Assembly: GCF_000372725.1 (NCBI RefSeq)
Contig: NW_005202428.1
Location: 1,801,250-1,865,249, forward strand
Direction: 5' to 3'
DNA from: Emiliania huxleyi CCMP1516
Lineage: Eukaryota > Haptophyta > Isochrysidales > Noelaerhabdaceae
Length of the DNA: 64,000 bases
Within the stretch, counting starts at the first letter, position 1. The number at the start of each line of letters is the position of its first letter. This document shows, one piece after another, positions 10,555 through 21,038 of this stretch. The position numbers and the translations under genes are program-made. The notes under the pieces are model-generated. The model made no database searches and was not told where the DNA came from. It was given only the letters and a program-made list of their open reading frames with translations.

Positions 10555-12012
10555 TCACGCCTTCCCAACTGCCTTCCCTGTCGCCTCCTCCCAGCCCAAC
10601 GCCGTCGGGATGTCCTCATAGTCAAGCGTCCACAGGCGGACGGCGTTGTGCGAGGAGTCGTCGTAGCACTTGAAGCCGAGGAGCTGCTGTTGCGTGGGAG
10701 TCATACTCCTGGCCGCCTCGGGCGACACTCCGAGGCATCCCGCCTCCTCGGGCGTGAGCCAGCCTATGAGAGCCTTGCCGCATCGTCAACTGACACGACT
10801 CCCTGCCCTCTCATCTCTGGCGCGAGCCCGCCAGCGACATACGAGAGGTGCAAACCCTGCCTCCACTCGCACTGGGTGGTGTTCGCGCCACTGCCGTGGA
10901 TCACCTGGCGGAGCAGCCGCCACCCCACTCACCTCCAGAGGCTCTATGGTGTATTTTCTCGGAGATCTCGGCGTAAGGCCTTGCCGCTGTAGATCATGCC
11001 GCTGCCAGCCGGCATCACCGCCTGCGTCACGTCCTCAGGCGCCGCCTGGAGCGCGTAGTCCGGCCACGCGTGGCTGCCAGGCACCACGCGTGTCGCGCCC
11101 GTCTCCGCTCGAAAGTCGGAGAGCGCGATCATGCACGAGATAGTCACCTACATTGAGGCACTCTATTGGTGACGAACAATGAAGCGATGAATGGGTGTGC
11201 GGGTGCTTGCTAGAAAGGTCGCCGCGGGCGAGGCGGGTGAGGCGCAAAAGTGCGGCCAGTTGAGCGCGTCGCGGTGCAACCACTGCGCGCGCTCGCCGGG
11301 GCCGAGACACATCATCTGCCCCGTGTTCATCCAATAGGACGTGCCTAGGTGCAGCGCCCGGGACAAAATTTGGCGACGCCCATCTCTTGGCCGGTGCGCG
11401 TCAGGCAGACTGTTACAGTGGGGAAGGAGCTCGGCGTCAGCCATGCGCAGCAGCAGCGGGTGCACCAGCACGCGGTTCAAAAACGTTCGAGACCGTGCTG
11501 CGAGCCGGGTGAAGCGCACCGTGTTGCCGCCCCAGAAGGCCGCGACGTGCGCGTCCACCGCCTATGCGTGAAAATATCTAGTGTGCAAACACTAGTAGGA
11601 GACGCCGTGTACCGTGGGGCCTTGTTGTCCTAGCACGGGAGTACCCGTGTGGACCGGAGGCAGCAGCAAACACGAGTAGCACGCGGGGCACGGACAAAGC
11701 TGCTGCCTTTGTTCCAGGCATTGCTGATTCGAAAGACTGCGCCGTCTCCCTGCGCAATGCCTCGACGTCGACCTGATCAAGCATGCCGCGAACCACCACG
11801 GCACCATCGCGCTCGAACGCGCCACGAATGTCCTCAAAGCTCACGCTGTGGTCAAAGCTTTGCAGCGGCTTGGCTCCGCCCTCCGCTCTGCTGTGTTTTG
11901 TCGCAGCTGCCGTTGCCGCTCGCGTCGCACCGAGCGCTGGCGTCCGAAGGACAGTACCCCTTCGCTGCGTATGCTGCGTGAGCCGCGCACGCGTAGCCCA
12001 GAGCAGTGCCAT
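10555..12012 (-). CDS. phytanoyl-CoA dioxygenase (PhyH) family protein, multi-exon
   Basis: Second PhyH-type Fe(II)/2-oxoglutarate oxygenase gene; not a close copy of the one at 3058. The ATG at 12012 starts a probable targeting sequence (MALLWATRARLTQHTQRRG). The family opening AFERDGAVVVRGMLDQVDVE follows. Exon 2 (from 11561) reads AVDAHVAAFWGGNTVRFTR. A third exon carries QMMCLGPGERAQWLHRDALN with the metal-binding HxD. A fourth has VTISCMIALSDFRAETGATR then VVPGSHAWP. The last exons give VIHGSGANTTQCEWRQGLHL with the distal histidine, and GWLTPEEAGCLGVSPEAARS. Introns 11562-11706 and 10764-10831 are GC-AG. At the latter, GGCGGGCTCGCGCC at the donor resembles GGCTGGCTCACGCC at the acceptor. 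The N-terminal leader suggests an organelle, but I cannot say which. Confidence 0.82.
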
Positions 12013-12146
12013 GGCGTATTCTTCGACCCAGTGAGAGGGAGGGGACGCGCGTTTTACCTCACAGTTGCCGAGCTGTACTCGATCGCCTCACGCCGCGCGT
12101 GGGCCTTTAGGGGCCTAGACACCCCCACTCTCCCGTTTCTCCCTGT

Positions 12147-13168
12147 ATGGAGATCGCTGATGACGTGATTGCCGGCATGGCTGGGGGCGCCTCAACCCTC
12201 GCGGTGGGACTGCCACTCGACGTTGTCAAGGTCCGCACCCAGGCGCAGCCTCACCTCTGCACCGGCATGCTGCAATGTGCTTTTCAGGCGTGGGCCGGCC
12301 TCCTCCCTCGCACAACACTGGGCACACAGGTACACCCAACGAAGAGTGAGCACCGTGGCAGGTGCTCGCCAGGGAGGGGCCATCGGCCTTCTACCTCGGG
12401 GCAACGCCCGCTGCCGCCAGCATAATGCTCGAAAGCACGGTCCTCCTTGCGCTCGATCGGCATTGGAAGAGGGCGTTAAATCGCGCCGCGGGCAGGGAGT
12501 CGGATGCGGATCTCGCTGCATATGAGGTCGCGCAAGCTGAGAAGGCACTGAGGACTAAACCAGTAGTGCCCACCCAAAGCGACATGCCGCAGGAGTCGCT
12601 CTGCGGCGGGGCCACGGCGGTGGGCACGGTCTCCCTGATCTGCCCGCTGGAGGTGGTCAAGGTACGGCTGCAAAACCAGGCGGCAATCCCGGGGGCAGGC
12701 GCGGCGTGCGGTCCTCTCGCAACGGCGGCAGCGCTGTGGCGCACCGAGGGGATCTGTGGCTTCTACCGGGGATATAGCGCCCAGTTGTGCCGGGACGTGC
12801 CCTTCTACCTCATCTTCTTTACAGCGTATGAGGGGTACATGAAGGCTGCGGCGCGGTGGAGCGGTGCCGAGACGAGGGACGGCGTACCTCGGTTGCACGT
12901 CCTCCATGGCGGCGGCCTGGCCAACGCTGCAGCCTATATGTGCGGCCTGCCCTTCGACGTGGCCAAGACGGTTGTGCAGTCGGGGGCGGTGCCGATCGGC
13001 GGCGGCGGCGTATGGAGCACTCTTTGGGCGCTCTGCCGGGCGGACGGGCTGACGCGCCTGTTCCGGGGAGGATGGCCCCTCTTTTGGTATGGCTACGTTA
13101 CGGGAGCGGCGTGGTGGATCACAGTGGAGACTGTGCAGGCGCAGATGCAGTGCGGTAAACGTCAGTGA
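12147..13168 (+). CDS. mitochondrial carrier family (SLC25) transporter
   Basis: Inner-membrane solute carrier of the tripartite SLC25 family; substrate unknown. Two exons (12147-12293, 12362-13168) give 317 residues in phase 0. The three signature motifs are present, one per repeat: PLDVVKVR near residue 24, PLEVVKVRLQ after the second repeat's first helix, and PFDVAKTVVQ in the third. Each repeat also keeps a G-x-x-x-F/L-Y/F-R/L-G element (GPSAFYLG, GICGFYRG, GLTRLFRG). The 68-nt intron begins GCCGGC and ends GGCAG, so it is a GC-AG intron. Without its removal the repeat spacing is wrong. The gene starts 135 bp from the divergent PhyH gene, so the two may share a promoter region. Confidence 0.88.
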
Positions 13169-13634
13169 TTATTGCTGGCAGCGCGTACCATACGTCAGTA
13201 CCGCGCCCATGATGCCCCATGCCGCGGCGTGCCCCAGCGCCGCCGGTGGCGCGTCGCGGCGTGTGACGGAGACACGACACTCATGACGACACCGCTCCGC
13301 CGCACACTAGCGCCACCGCTACTGCGCCTGCGCGGGGGGTGGCCAGGGACGAGAATGTCGCGGCGGGCCGACCGATTCTCAGCGACGAGGCTCTCTAAAA
13401 AGGTGGACTGAGACGTCTTAACAGTACGAGGGGCCACACACAAGCGAGAGCGCTCAGCCCGCACGCGCGTACCGCGCGACAACACAGGCGCGGGAACGGG
13501 CTCTCACACACGATCCCAGCGGCTTCCACCGCCACGGCGCGGGGCCCGCGCCCCAGCCCCGTCTTCGAACGTTCCGGGACCGCTCCGTCAGACATGAACC
13601 ATGGCTGCGCCTCGGCCGGCGGTGCCTGCCTCGC
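13169..13634. other. convergent spacer, no gene seen
   Basis: This stretch holds the 3' ends of the SLC25 carrier and the ER thioredoxin-fold gene. No convincing ORF is present. Confidence 0.5.
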
Positions 13635-15215
13635 CTAGGCCTCGTCCTTGTACTCGTCGTCCTCGTCGCCCCCGCCATAGTCATCATCGCTGTCGCTGAG
13701 GTCCTCGTCGCCGCCGCCGGCCGCCGGCTGCAGAGCGGGGCGGGGGGCGGTCAGGGGCAGAGCGGAGGGGGGGCGGGGATGTTGGACCCGGCGACGTGGG
13801 TCTCTTGGGAGCCTCTCGGGCTCTCGTGTGGGCGTGGCGGGGCGCGAGACGTGTGGGGGAGTGTCAGTGCGGCGGGCGGTGGGCGGCTTTGAGCGGGATG
13901 GGGCGCGCCTCCGGCTCCGGCTTCTCGTACGGCGTGAGCTCCCCGGCCAAGAAGGCGCGCGCAAACTCACTCATCGTGTCGCCCGAGAAGGCGGCGGCGC
14001 CGTCGGCCGGCGCATAGTACTGCCCGCCGGCCGAGATGCCCATCAGGATGGTGTTTGGCTTGTCGGTCGGTAGGCCGTAGTCGCCCAGCTCGTAGCTCAG
14101 GTCTGTGCTCGACGCGACCGCGACCGCCAGCTTGCCCTTGAGCTTGGCCGCCGCCTTGCGCGCGCGCTTGAGCACGTAGCTGACGCCCTGGGCCGGGAGA
14201 GGAGCGGCGGTGGGTGCAGCGGCGGCGAGGGAAGCGGCTGCGCCGGGGCTAATCAGGCAGAGTGTCCAGGAGGCGCCTTTGCATTCTTCGCGAAGTCGAG
14301 GTTGAAGAAGACGACGAGTGTCGCGCCTAGCGCCGACACGTCGCCGAGGTATGCGCCGAGAGGCAGCCGAAGTCGGAGAAGGGGCGGCGGGCGGGGGGCT
14401 GCACCGGAGTAGCGCTCCTTGGTGGAGGAGGAGTAGAGCCCGACCAGCGGCTGCGCTTTGCTGTTGAGCCAGTTGCGGACCGCGGACTCGGACAGCTGCC
14501 GGGGGAGATGGAGGAGGGACAGAGGGTGGGGGGAAGGGCGGGGGCAGAGGATGGTGGGAGGGGAGGGGGGGTGGGAGGCGAGACACAAGGTGGGTGCTGG
14601 TGGCGCGTGCGCGCAGAGTTGTGCGCGTCCTTTGAAGACGGCGCTGTGTGTCCTCCTTCGTCCGAGCTGGGCCGCGTGTGCTGGCCGGCGGAGCACCTTT
14701 GTCGACGGGAAGCGCTCGCGCGGCTTGTCTCCGTGCTCGGCAGACAGAAACTTGGGCGAGCGGTAGAGGTAGAGGCCGCCCGTCTTGGACTTGAGCTTGG
14801 CGAGCACGTCGGGCGCCGCCGAGAAGGCGAAGCGGTAGTTGTACAGCGACGAAGCGATCGAGTTGAACGCGGCCAGCTCCGGGTTCGTGACAACGGGCGC
14901 CTCCCACGTTCCGTCCTCGTCCTCGTCCCAGTCCTCGGGCATGACGGCCGCCGGGTCAGGCATCTCCTTCTCGAGGAAGGCGCCCACCACAGACGCGTCG
15001 TTGTCATCCATGAAGGCCTCCAGGTCCGCGACCGACGAAAGCTCGCGCGCGGCCCCGTCTCCGGCCGGCGCCGGCGGAGGGTCCTCCTCCTCCTCCTCCT
15101 CGCCGTACCCACCGCCGCCGCCAAAGTCGTCTTCGCCGTAGTCGTCCTCCTGGCACGCGGCCTGGCCGGCGAGGCCGAGGAGCAGCAGCGTGAGCACGAG
15201 CTTGGTGAGCCTCAT
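13635..15215 (-). CDS. ER lumenal protein disulfide isomerase-like protein (KDEA end)
   Basis: Five exons (15215-14697, 14495-14405, 14326-14277, 14187-13885, 13727-13635) give 351 residues with all phases consistent. A signal peptide (MRLTKLVLTLLLLGLAGQAA) and an acidic segment precede two thioredoxin-fold modules. The first has DNDASVVGAFLEKE; the second has SESAVRNWLNSKAQPLVGLY and GATLVVFFNLDFAKNAKGVS. This matches the redox-inactive b and b' domains of protein disulfide isomerases. No CxxC active site is visible. The acidic C-terminus ends DDEYKDEA, close to the ER-retrieval signal KDEL. The last two introns are read as GC-AG, the first two as GT-AG. It is more likely a chaperone than an oxidase. 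Confidence 0.75.
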
Positions 15216-15586
15216 CACTCCGCTAGCGCACTGAGGTGTGAGAGTCTCTGACCCGCGCGGCGACACGTCACGAGCGCCATTTCGCCTTTTCTTTCTTTCT
15301 ATTCCTTCTTCTGGACTTCGAAAACACTAACACAAAAATAATTGTGCAGCGGTCGTACAGCGGCGCGGTCGTCTCTTCTTCGATGATCTCGCCAGGGAAG
15401 AATGCGTAATGCGTAAAACGCTAAACGGCTCGATGGACGATGCAGGTGTAATCGCGCCGGCGGTAAATAAATAAATAAAAACGGACACCTCTACTGTGAG
15501 GGGTGCAGGTGGGTAAAAAGCACTCTGTCAACACAAGCCACGACCACCCAACTCCTCAACAAACCGCTCAGCCTCAGAGAATGCCT

Positions 15587-16753
15587 CTACCACCTGGGGC
15601 TGCCCTTGCCACCCTTGCCGCCCTTGCCGCCCTTCCCCTTGCCGCCCTTGCCGCCCTTCCCCTTGCCCTTGCCCTTGCCCTTGCCGCCCTTGCCTCCCTT
15701 GCCTTTTCCGCCGCCGCCGGGCGACCCCTTGCCGCCCTTCCCGCCACGCGCGCCAGAGCCGCCAGCGCGGCCCACGTCGTCGCTGTCGTCGCCACTGTCG
15801 TCGCCCTCATCCTCCGAGTCGGGCCGCGGCGTGTCGACGTGGCGCGCCGCCTTGCGCGCCGGAGTGTGAGCCGATGGCTGCGCCCGCTTGCCGCCAGCCA
15901 CACCCGCCTCCTCGGCGCTCTCGCCCTCCTCGCCGCTCTCGTCGCCGCTCTCGTGGCCGCTCTCGTCGAAGATGCCGTCGGCGGAGTCCTCCTCGTCCTC
16001 ATCGCTCTCGCCGGCCTCGCTCTCGTCGTCGTCGAGAGCCCCGCGCAGGGCCGCATCCTCCTCCGCGTCGGAGGAGCCGTCCTCGCCGCTCTCCTCGCCG
16101 CTCCCCTCCTCGCCCTCCTCCTCGCTCTCAGCCTCCCCCTCCTCCTCCTCCCCCTCGCTCTCCTCCTCCTCCCCCCCTTCCTCCTCCTCCTCCCCCTCGC
16201 TCTCCACCCCTTCCTCCTCCCCCTCCTCCTGCTTGCCGCCCGCCATCACCACGACCAGCCGGTCCTCGCTCGCCTCCACCTCCTCACCCTCATCCTCCTC
16301 CTCCTCCTCCTCCTCGCTCTCCGCCGCTTCATCCGCGGCGGCGCGAGCCAGCATCGCCTCCACCTTCGACGCTGGCCACTTGAGCGGGTCCTCCTCCTCC
16401 TCCTCCTCCATCCCCTCCTCCTCGGACTCCTCCTCCGACTCTGAGCCAATCGGGAAGCCCGCCCTCACCCAGCCGCCAACCACGTCGATGGCGCACTCGC
16501 CGGAGGCCTCGAGCGCGGCGAGATCGCGCTCGTCGAGGACGACACCGAGGCAGCTCTGCTCGCAACCCGGCCGTAGCGAGCACAGCACGAGCGAAGGGCT
16601 GCTGCACGAGCTCACCGTGAGCCGCGCACTGCCCGTGGACTTGCTGAGCGCGGCGTGCTTGAGCTGGAGGATGTGGCCGGGACACCACGGGCGGTCGCGG
16701 GAAGGAAGCGCGACCTTCTCGCCTGGGGCGATCCGGCAGGCGAAGAAGCTCAT
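15587..16753 (-). CDS. nucleoplasmin-like (NPL) domain protein, acidic histone chaperone-like
   Basis: A single exon of 388 residues from the ATG at 16753 (MSFFACRIAPGEKVALPS). The first 100 residues fit the nucleoplasmin-like fold found in plant HD2 proteins and at the N-terminus of nuclear FKBPs: FFACRIAPGEKV at the start, then HAALSKSTGSARLTVSSC, LVLCSLRPGCEQ and LGVVLDERDLAALEASGECA. Residues about 120-310 are long Glu/Ser/Asp tracts of the kind that bind basic histone tails, and the last 60 residues are GKGGKG repeats. No FKBP domain follows. A nuclear role in nucleosome assembly or nucleolar function is an inference from the fold. The divergent ORF at 16858 begins 104 bp away. Confidence 0.75.
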   Translation of the reverse strand: MSFFACRIAPGEKVALPSRDRPWCPGHILQLKHAALSKSTGSARLTVSSCSSPSLVLCSLRPGCEQSCLGVVLDERDLAALEASGECAIDVVGGWVRAGFPIGSESEEESEEEGMEEEEEEDPLKWPASKVEAMLARAAADEAAESEEEEEEEDEGEEVEASEDRLVVVMAGGKQEEGEEEGVESEGEEEEEGGEEEESEGEEEEGEAESEEEGEEGSGEESGEDGSSDAEEDAALRGALDDDESEAGESDEDEEDSADGIFDESGHESGDESGEEGESAEEAGVAGGKRAQPSAHTPARKAARHVDTPRPDSEDEGDDSGDDSDDVGRAGGSGARGGKGGKGSPGGGGKGKGGKGGKGKGKGKGKGGKGGKGKGGKGGKGGKGSPRW

Positions 16754-16857
16754 GTTCAGGAGAGTGTGGCCTCGTGCCTGCCCAAACGTCAGCTGGCGCA
16801 GCACCTGCAAAAGAAATCCCGCTGCAGAAGCAGGGATAGCCGTTGAGAAGGCCGCAA

Positions 16858-18099
16858 ATGAAGCGAGTCTATGGCCTCAAAGACAACACGACGGAACATA
16901 GCGAATACAAGAGGCTGGCGGAGCAGCTGGAGCGACCAGAGTGGGCGCAGCTGCGACAATACTGGAAGTGGGCGGCCATAGAAGAGCGCGCACACGGACA
17001 GAAGACGGAACGGAGGGCGCCCGATAGGGTGCGGAAGGTGAAGGCGGCAAGGAAGGCGCCGACCTGCTACGGGGGAGGCACGGAGGAGGACGAACACGGA
17101 TGGGAGTACCTCTGCGAATGGGAAGGCGAGCAGAGCGACAGCTGGGTGTGGCACGATAAGATGCCCCACACATGGGAGCGGGAGCTAATGCACGCGCAAG
17201 GCGCGAGATGGCAAGCGGCGTCCTTCCGAGAGTGGCTAGAACACCGCAGAAGACTAGGTAGATCGGGGCCGGAGGCAGCGCAAGCGGACAGAGCACTAGA
17301 GACGTGCGATGGAGAGAGTAATGCTCCGTCGTGGAGCGACGTGCTCGATCGATTCATTGAATACAGCAGGGAGGTTAACGGGGTGTGCACAAGCGCACCC
17401 AACATGACAGAACACACGTTCGAAGAAGGGCGAACCAGGACGGACATCCGAGTGGAGGGGAAGGCCAGGACGCTCTACCTCGGAGGGAAGAAACCGGCGC
17501 AAGACAGCGGCACGCAACTGGGGTCGAGAGAGGACGGGGACAATCGAGTGATAAAGCTGGAGGGGACCCCGGGCCTCGATACCAACGCGACATGGGAGGA
17601 GGAGATACCCGAGCAAAATAAGATCACGAAGGACGCGGTGAGAAAGATGATGGAGAGACAGGAGAGGGAGCGACAGGAAGACGTAGGGCGTGCTTGCGCG
17701 CCTTTCCGAGGCCCCTCCAACCCACCCGCGCTAGGTCTCGGGTTTGACGCATGGGGTCACACCCGCGAAACCCGTGAACTAGCCGGGGCAGTCGGAGAAG
17801 GGGCAACTCCGTGCACTGACGGTCGGCCGTCAGAAAACACGCCTCCGTGGCTCGGGTTACACCAATCCTCGCTACCCAACGCGGCCAAAGGATATCCACC
17901 TCGAGAACCTCGAGAGAGGGAGTATCCGCGGGTCGGGCGGGGGGGCCCCTCCCTCCTAGATGATGATTCTAGCACTTCCCTCCATAAGATAAGGCCACCT
18001 CGAATGTGTATAGAGGTGGTCATTGAGAGGGGAGTCCTAGAAACTGAGGGAGTTGGAGGTTATTTTGTCTGTCGGTCGGTCGCGAAGAGAGTTGTTTGA
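16858..18099 (+). CDS. unrecognised 413-residue ORF, possibly transposon-derived
   Basis: An uninterrupted frame from the ATG at 16858 (MKRVYGLKDNTTEHSEYKRL). It is hydrophilic and rich in Arg, Glu and Trp, with WEYLCEWEGEQSDSWVWHDK at about residues 80-100. That segment is loosely reminiscent of a chromodomain (YxxxWEG), but I do not rely on it. Base composition is less GC-rich than neighbouring genes. The 3' third runs through a dispersed repeat (from about 17860) that recurs at 54488, so the ORF end is probably repeat-derived. I cannot assign a function. Confidence 0.4.
   Translation: MKRVYGLKDNTTEHSEYKRLAEQLERPEWAQLRQYWKWAAIEERAHGQKTERRAPDRVRKVKAARKAPTCYGGGTEEDEHGWEYLCEWEGEQSDSWVWHDKMPHTWERELMHAQGARWQAASFREWLEHRRRLGRSGPEAAQADRALETCDGESNAPSWSDVLDRFIEYSREVNGVCTSAPNMTEHTFEEGRTRTDIRVEGKARTLYLGGKKPAQDSGTQLGSREDGDNRVIKLEGTPGLDTNATWEEEIPEQNKITKDAVRKMMERQERERQEDVGRACAPFRGPSNPPALGLGFDAWGHTRETRELAGAVGEGATPCTDGRPSENTPPWLGLHQSSLPNAAKGYPPREPREREYPRVGRGGPSLLDDDSSTSLHKIRPPRMCIEVVIERGVLETEGVGGYFVCRSVAKRVV
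17858..17925 (+). repeat. dispersed repeat family A, copy 1
   Basis: About 55 bp starting ACACCAATCCTCGCTACCCA and ending in CACCTCGAGAACCTCGA are nearly identical to 54487-54543. The inner part (CAACGCGGCCAAAGGAT) and the trailing CTCGAGAACCTCGAGAG also occur at 26695-26755. Confidence 0.85.
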
Positions 18100-18529
18100 G
18101 CACTGGATAGGGTCGATTCCGCATGGTACGGGACCCCTCAGAGTTGTTTTAGTGTGTGTGTTAATGTGGGTGATGTCGTAGTACTCAGGGACAAATGCAC
18201 ACCACAGCGCTCGACATAAAACAGGTAAGACGCAGTGTCCAGTGACGCTCGGCAAGTGTCCTCGAGCAGCAGCGAGTCCTCATCGGTGTTCGGTGGGTGG
18301 CGCGGGTACTCGAGTAGGATCGCGGGTAGAGTGATGCCGAATCCGAGACTCGGCAGGGCGGCCGCTCCGGGCGTGGTCGCGAGTCGCCTCGCCGAGCGAG
18401 CGGAGACTGGTCGCTCCGTCCGTGGCGAGCGCGAGGGCAGAGGCGCTGCGTGTGTGGCCGTATGTATGAATGTAGGAAGGTGAAGAACAGTCAGGCTCGG
18501 ACTGGACACCAGCGCGGTTCGTATAAAAG

Positions 18530-18630
18530 GAATAAAGAAAACAGACAACCCAAGGGAGGGATGGGAGGACGGCACATCGGCACACCGCCACCACATAGGG
18601 ATTTTAAGGAGAGGAGTGTGGTGCTAGCCG
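18530..18630 (+). repeat. dispersed repeat family B, copy 1
   Basis: GGGAGGGATGGGAGGACGGC, then GGGATTTTAAGG and GTGTGGT, in the same order and similar spacing as at 30421-30480. A weaker relative (AAAGAAAACAGACA then GAGGGATGGGA) lies at 54546-54580. Families A and B are adjacent at 54488-54580 and about 600 bp apart here, so they may be parts of one element. Confidence 0.7.
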
Positions 18631-19772
18631 TCGCCCACCCTAACCCTTGCTTGGTCGTCTGCCTCTTTCTATCTCCCTTCGCAGTCCCTCGCCGATTCTC
18701 GCTGCAACCAGCGCGGCATGACGTATGTGTGGCCGCTCCGGTCCCAGCAATATTTTGACCGCGCAAGACAAAGGGTGGCTAACTAAGGCTCTGTCTGCCC
18801 GGCGCCCGCGTCGGTACCATTGACTAATCCCGGAATACGCACCCACACACCAAATAGCGAAAATCCGAATACCGTGCAAAAACCACGGAATCTGGACCGA
18901 AGAACGTCGGGGCAAGTTTGGCTAACTCCATAACATCCGGCGCTTCCTTCGATTGGATGGACGGACGAATGATCGCGGAAAAGCGGACCGCATCGCGACA
19001 TCGGGGGTTCACCATATGCCGAGCCTGCTCGGCCTGCCATGCGCGCGGCGCGCGCCTCGCCCGAGCGCAGCCACCTGCGGACCTGGCCAGCCTGTTCCTG
19101 GCTCGTGCCCAGCCTCTCCTTCCGCTGCCGCCGGCCTCGCAGTCCCGCCAGCCATCACACTGCAGAGCCTGCGTAGACGCCACAGACGCCAATTCTGCAG
19201 CCCACAGCCCTGGCAACTCGAGGGCCAGCAGTATACGACGACGACATCTCACACCCCGCGCTGGCCAGCGCCATCTGGGATCAGCCCCTCACGGCCCGGC
19301 CCAACCTTCCCTTCCCCACCCTCACCTCCTCAGCCATGCCCCCCACTCCCCACCCGCTTGGATCGATCAGCTGACAGCTCCACAGGCTCCCACCACCGCG
19401 TGTCGTGTCATGAAGCATGATAGATAGAAATAGAAAGCATGAACCATCGAAAGGTCTGATCTCCAAAAAGAGCTCTCGGCCTGCCGCGCGCGCCCGCGCC
19501 GCCCCGCCCCTTTTGCGCAGCAACACCTTAAACTTTTAGGCCCTCCAAATTCGGGTCGGAGCGTAGCGGAGTGGGACCCGAGTTTGAAAAAGGCGACGGA
19601 CGCTTGCGTCCTAGCCTCCAACAACGCCTCCCCGGCGCAGAGGGGCCCCCAGAGGGATGCTCAACCCCCCCACGCCACGCCGCTTGCGGCGGTCCTCTAA
19701 GCCATACCCGGGTAGCGGTCGCACGCACGGCTCCCGCGAAGTTCAGGGAGTCGGCTGGTGCTATACCCAGCC
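18631..19772. other. no recognisable gene
   Basis: Several open frames overlap on both strands, none with a domain I recognise. This is the upstream region of the hydantoinase-like gene. A frame at 18953-19420 is open but proline/serine-rich and uninformative. Confidence 0.4.
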
Positions 19773-21007
19773 ATGGCATCGCTCACTGTCTTCGCACTCA
19801 TGGAGGCCACCAACACCACCCGAGTTCTCGAGCACCTGAACGAGCTTCGCAAATTTGGCGGAACCGGTGGCGGCAAACGCGGTCTAGGCGTTTCCCGGCA
19901 GGCTCTTGCAACCGACGATCCGATCCACACGCTCCACGATTGACACTCCACGCTTGATCGACACTGCACACGCACTCCATAGACCTCACACAAATACACA
20001 CCTGCAGGCGCTCACGCCGCCCGACATCGCGGCCCGTGAGTGGGTGATGGCGAGGATGGCCGACGCGGGGCTGGCGAGGAGGAGGATGGATGGCATCGGC
20101 ACGGTGTACGGCGAGGGCGGCGACCCGTCGGCGCCGAGCCTTCTGATGGGATCACACACCGACTCGCAGCCCGAGGGCGGCTGGCTGGACGGAGGCGGCC
20201 CGCCGCTCCCCCGCCACCGCACCCGCGCCACTCGACACATATGCCACGAGTCCTCGGCATGTGCGCTGCGCACGCAACTCCGCCCGCCGCCCCGCAGCGC
20301 TCGGCGTCGTCTACGCCCTCGAGGCGGCGCGGGTGCTGCACGAGGCTGGCGCGCCGGGCGCGTGGTCCGTCATCGACTTTCAGGAGCGATCGCCCGAGAG
20401 CAGAGACCGCTCCCCGAGGTCCGTCCGAGGGCGTGGCGCGGCAGCATGCCGCACCGGCGCCCGCCTTCCATAGGACGAGGAGGGGCGGTACAACACTCTG
20501 ACCGGCTCGCGTGTCTTTGCGCGCCACCTGCCGCCGCCGCTCGAGGAGCCGGCGGACAGAGCGACGCGGGAGAGGACCCCTCTCGGATGCACTTCCGGCG
20601 GCACCTCGCACGTAGGAGATGGCGGACGGCCGTGCGAGGGCGGGGCTGTCCGCGGCGCCGGTCCTCTATTGGGACTCAGCCCGCCCGGCTGGCTTTTCCG
20701 GCTACCTCGAGGCGCGAAGCAGAGAGCAAGCTCGCGGCAGTCTCGGGGCGCGGGACGGCGCAGCCTGACGCCGCGTGGACCGTGAGCAGGCCCACATCGA
20801 GCAGGGCCCGCGCCTCGAAGCCGCCAACGCGTCGCTCGGCGTTGTGACGGCGGTCGTCGGCCTCCGCCAGATGCGCGTCTCCTTCCTCGGGAGGCAGGTG
20901 GGTCGGCCACCTCCCGTCGCCTACACCTGTACCTGTACCTGTCCAGCCCCACCACCCTCGTAAGCCCCTCTCCAGCCTCACAGCCCTTGCCTCCGCCGCG
21001 TCCGCTC

Positions 21008-21038
<31 letters not shown>

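Noticed and set aside
15606..16444. Leucine- and proline-rich plus-strand frames
   Set aside because: They are antisense shadows of the Glu/Ser and Gly/Lys tracts of the nucleoplasmin-like gene.
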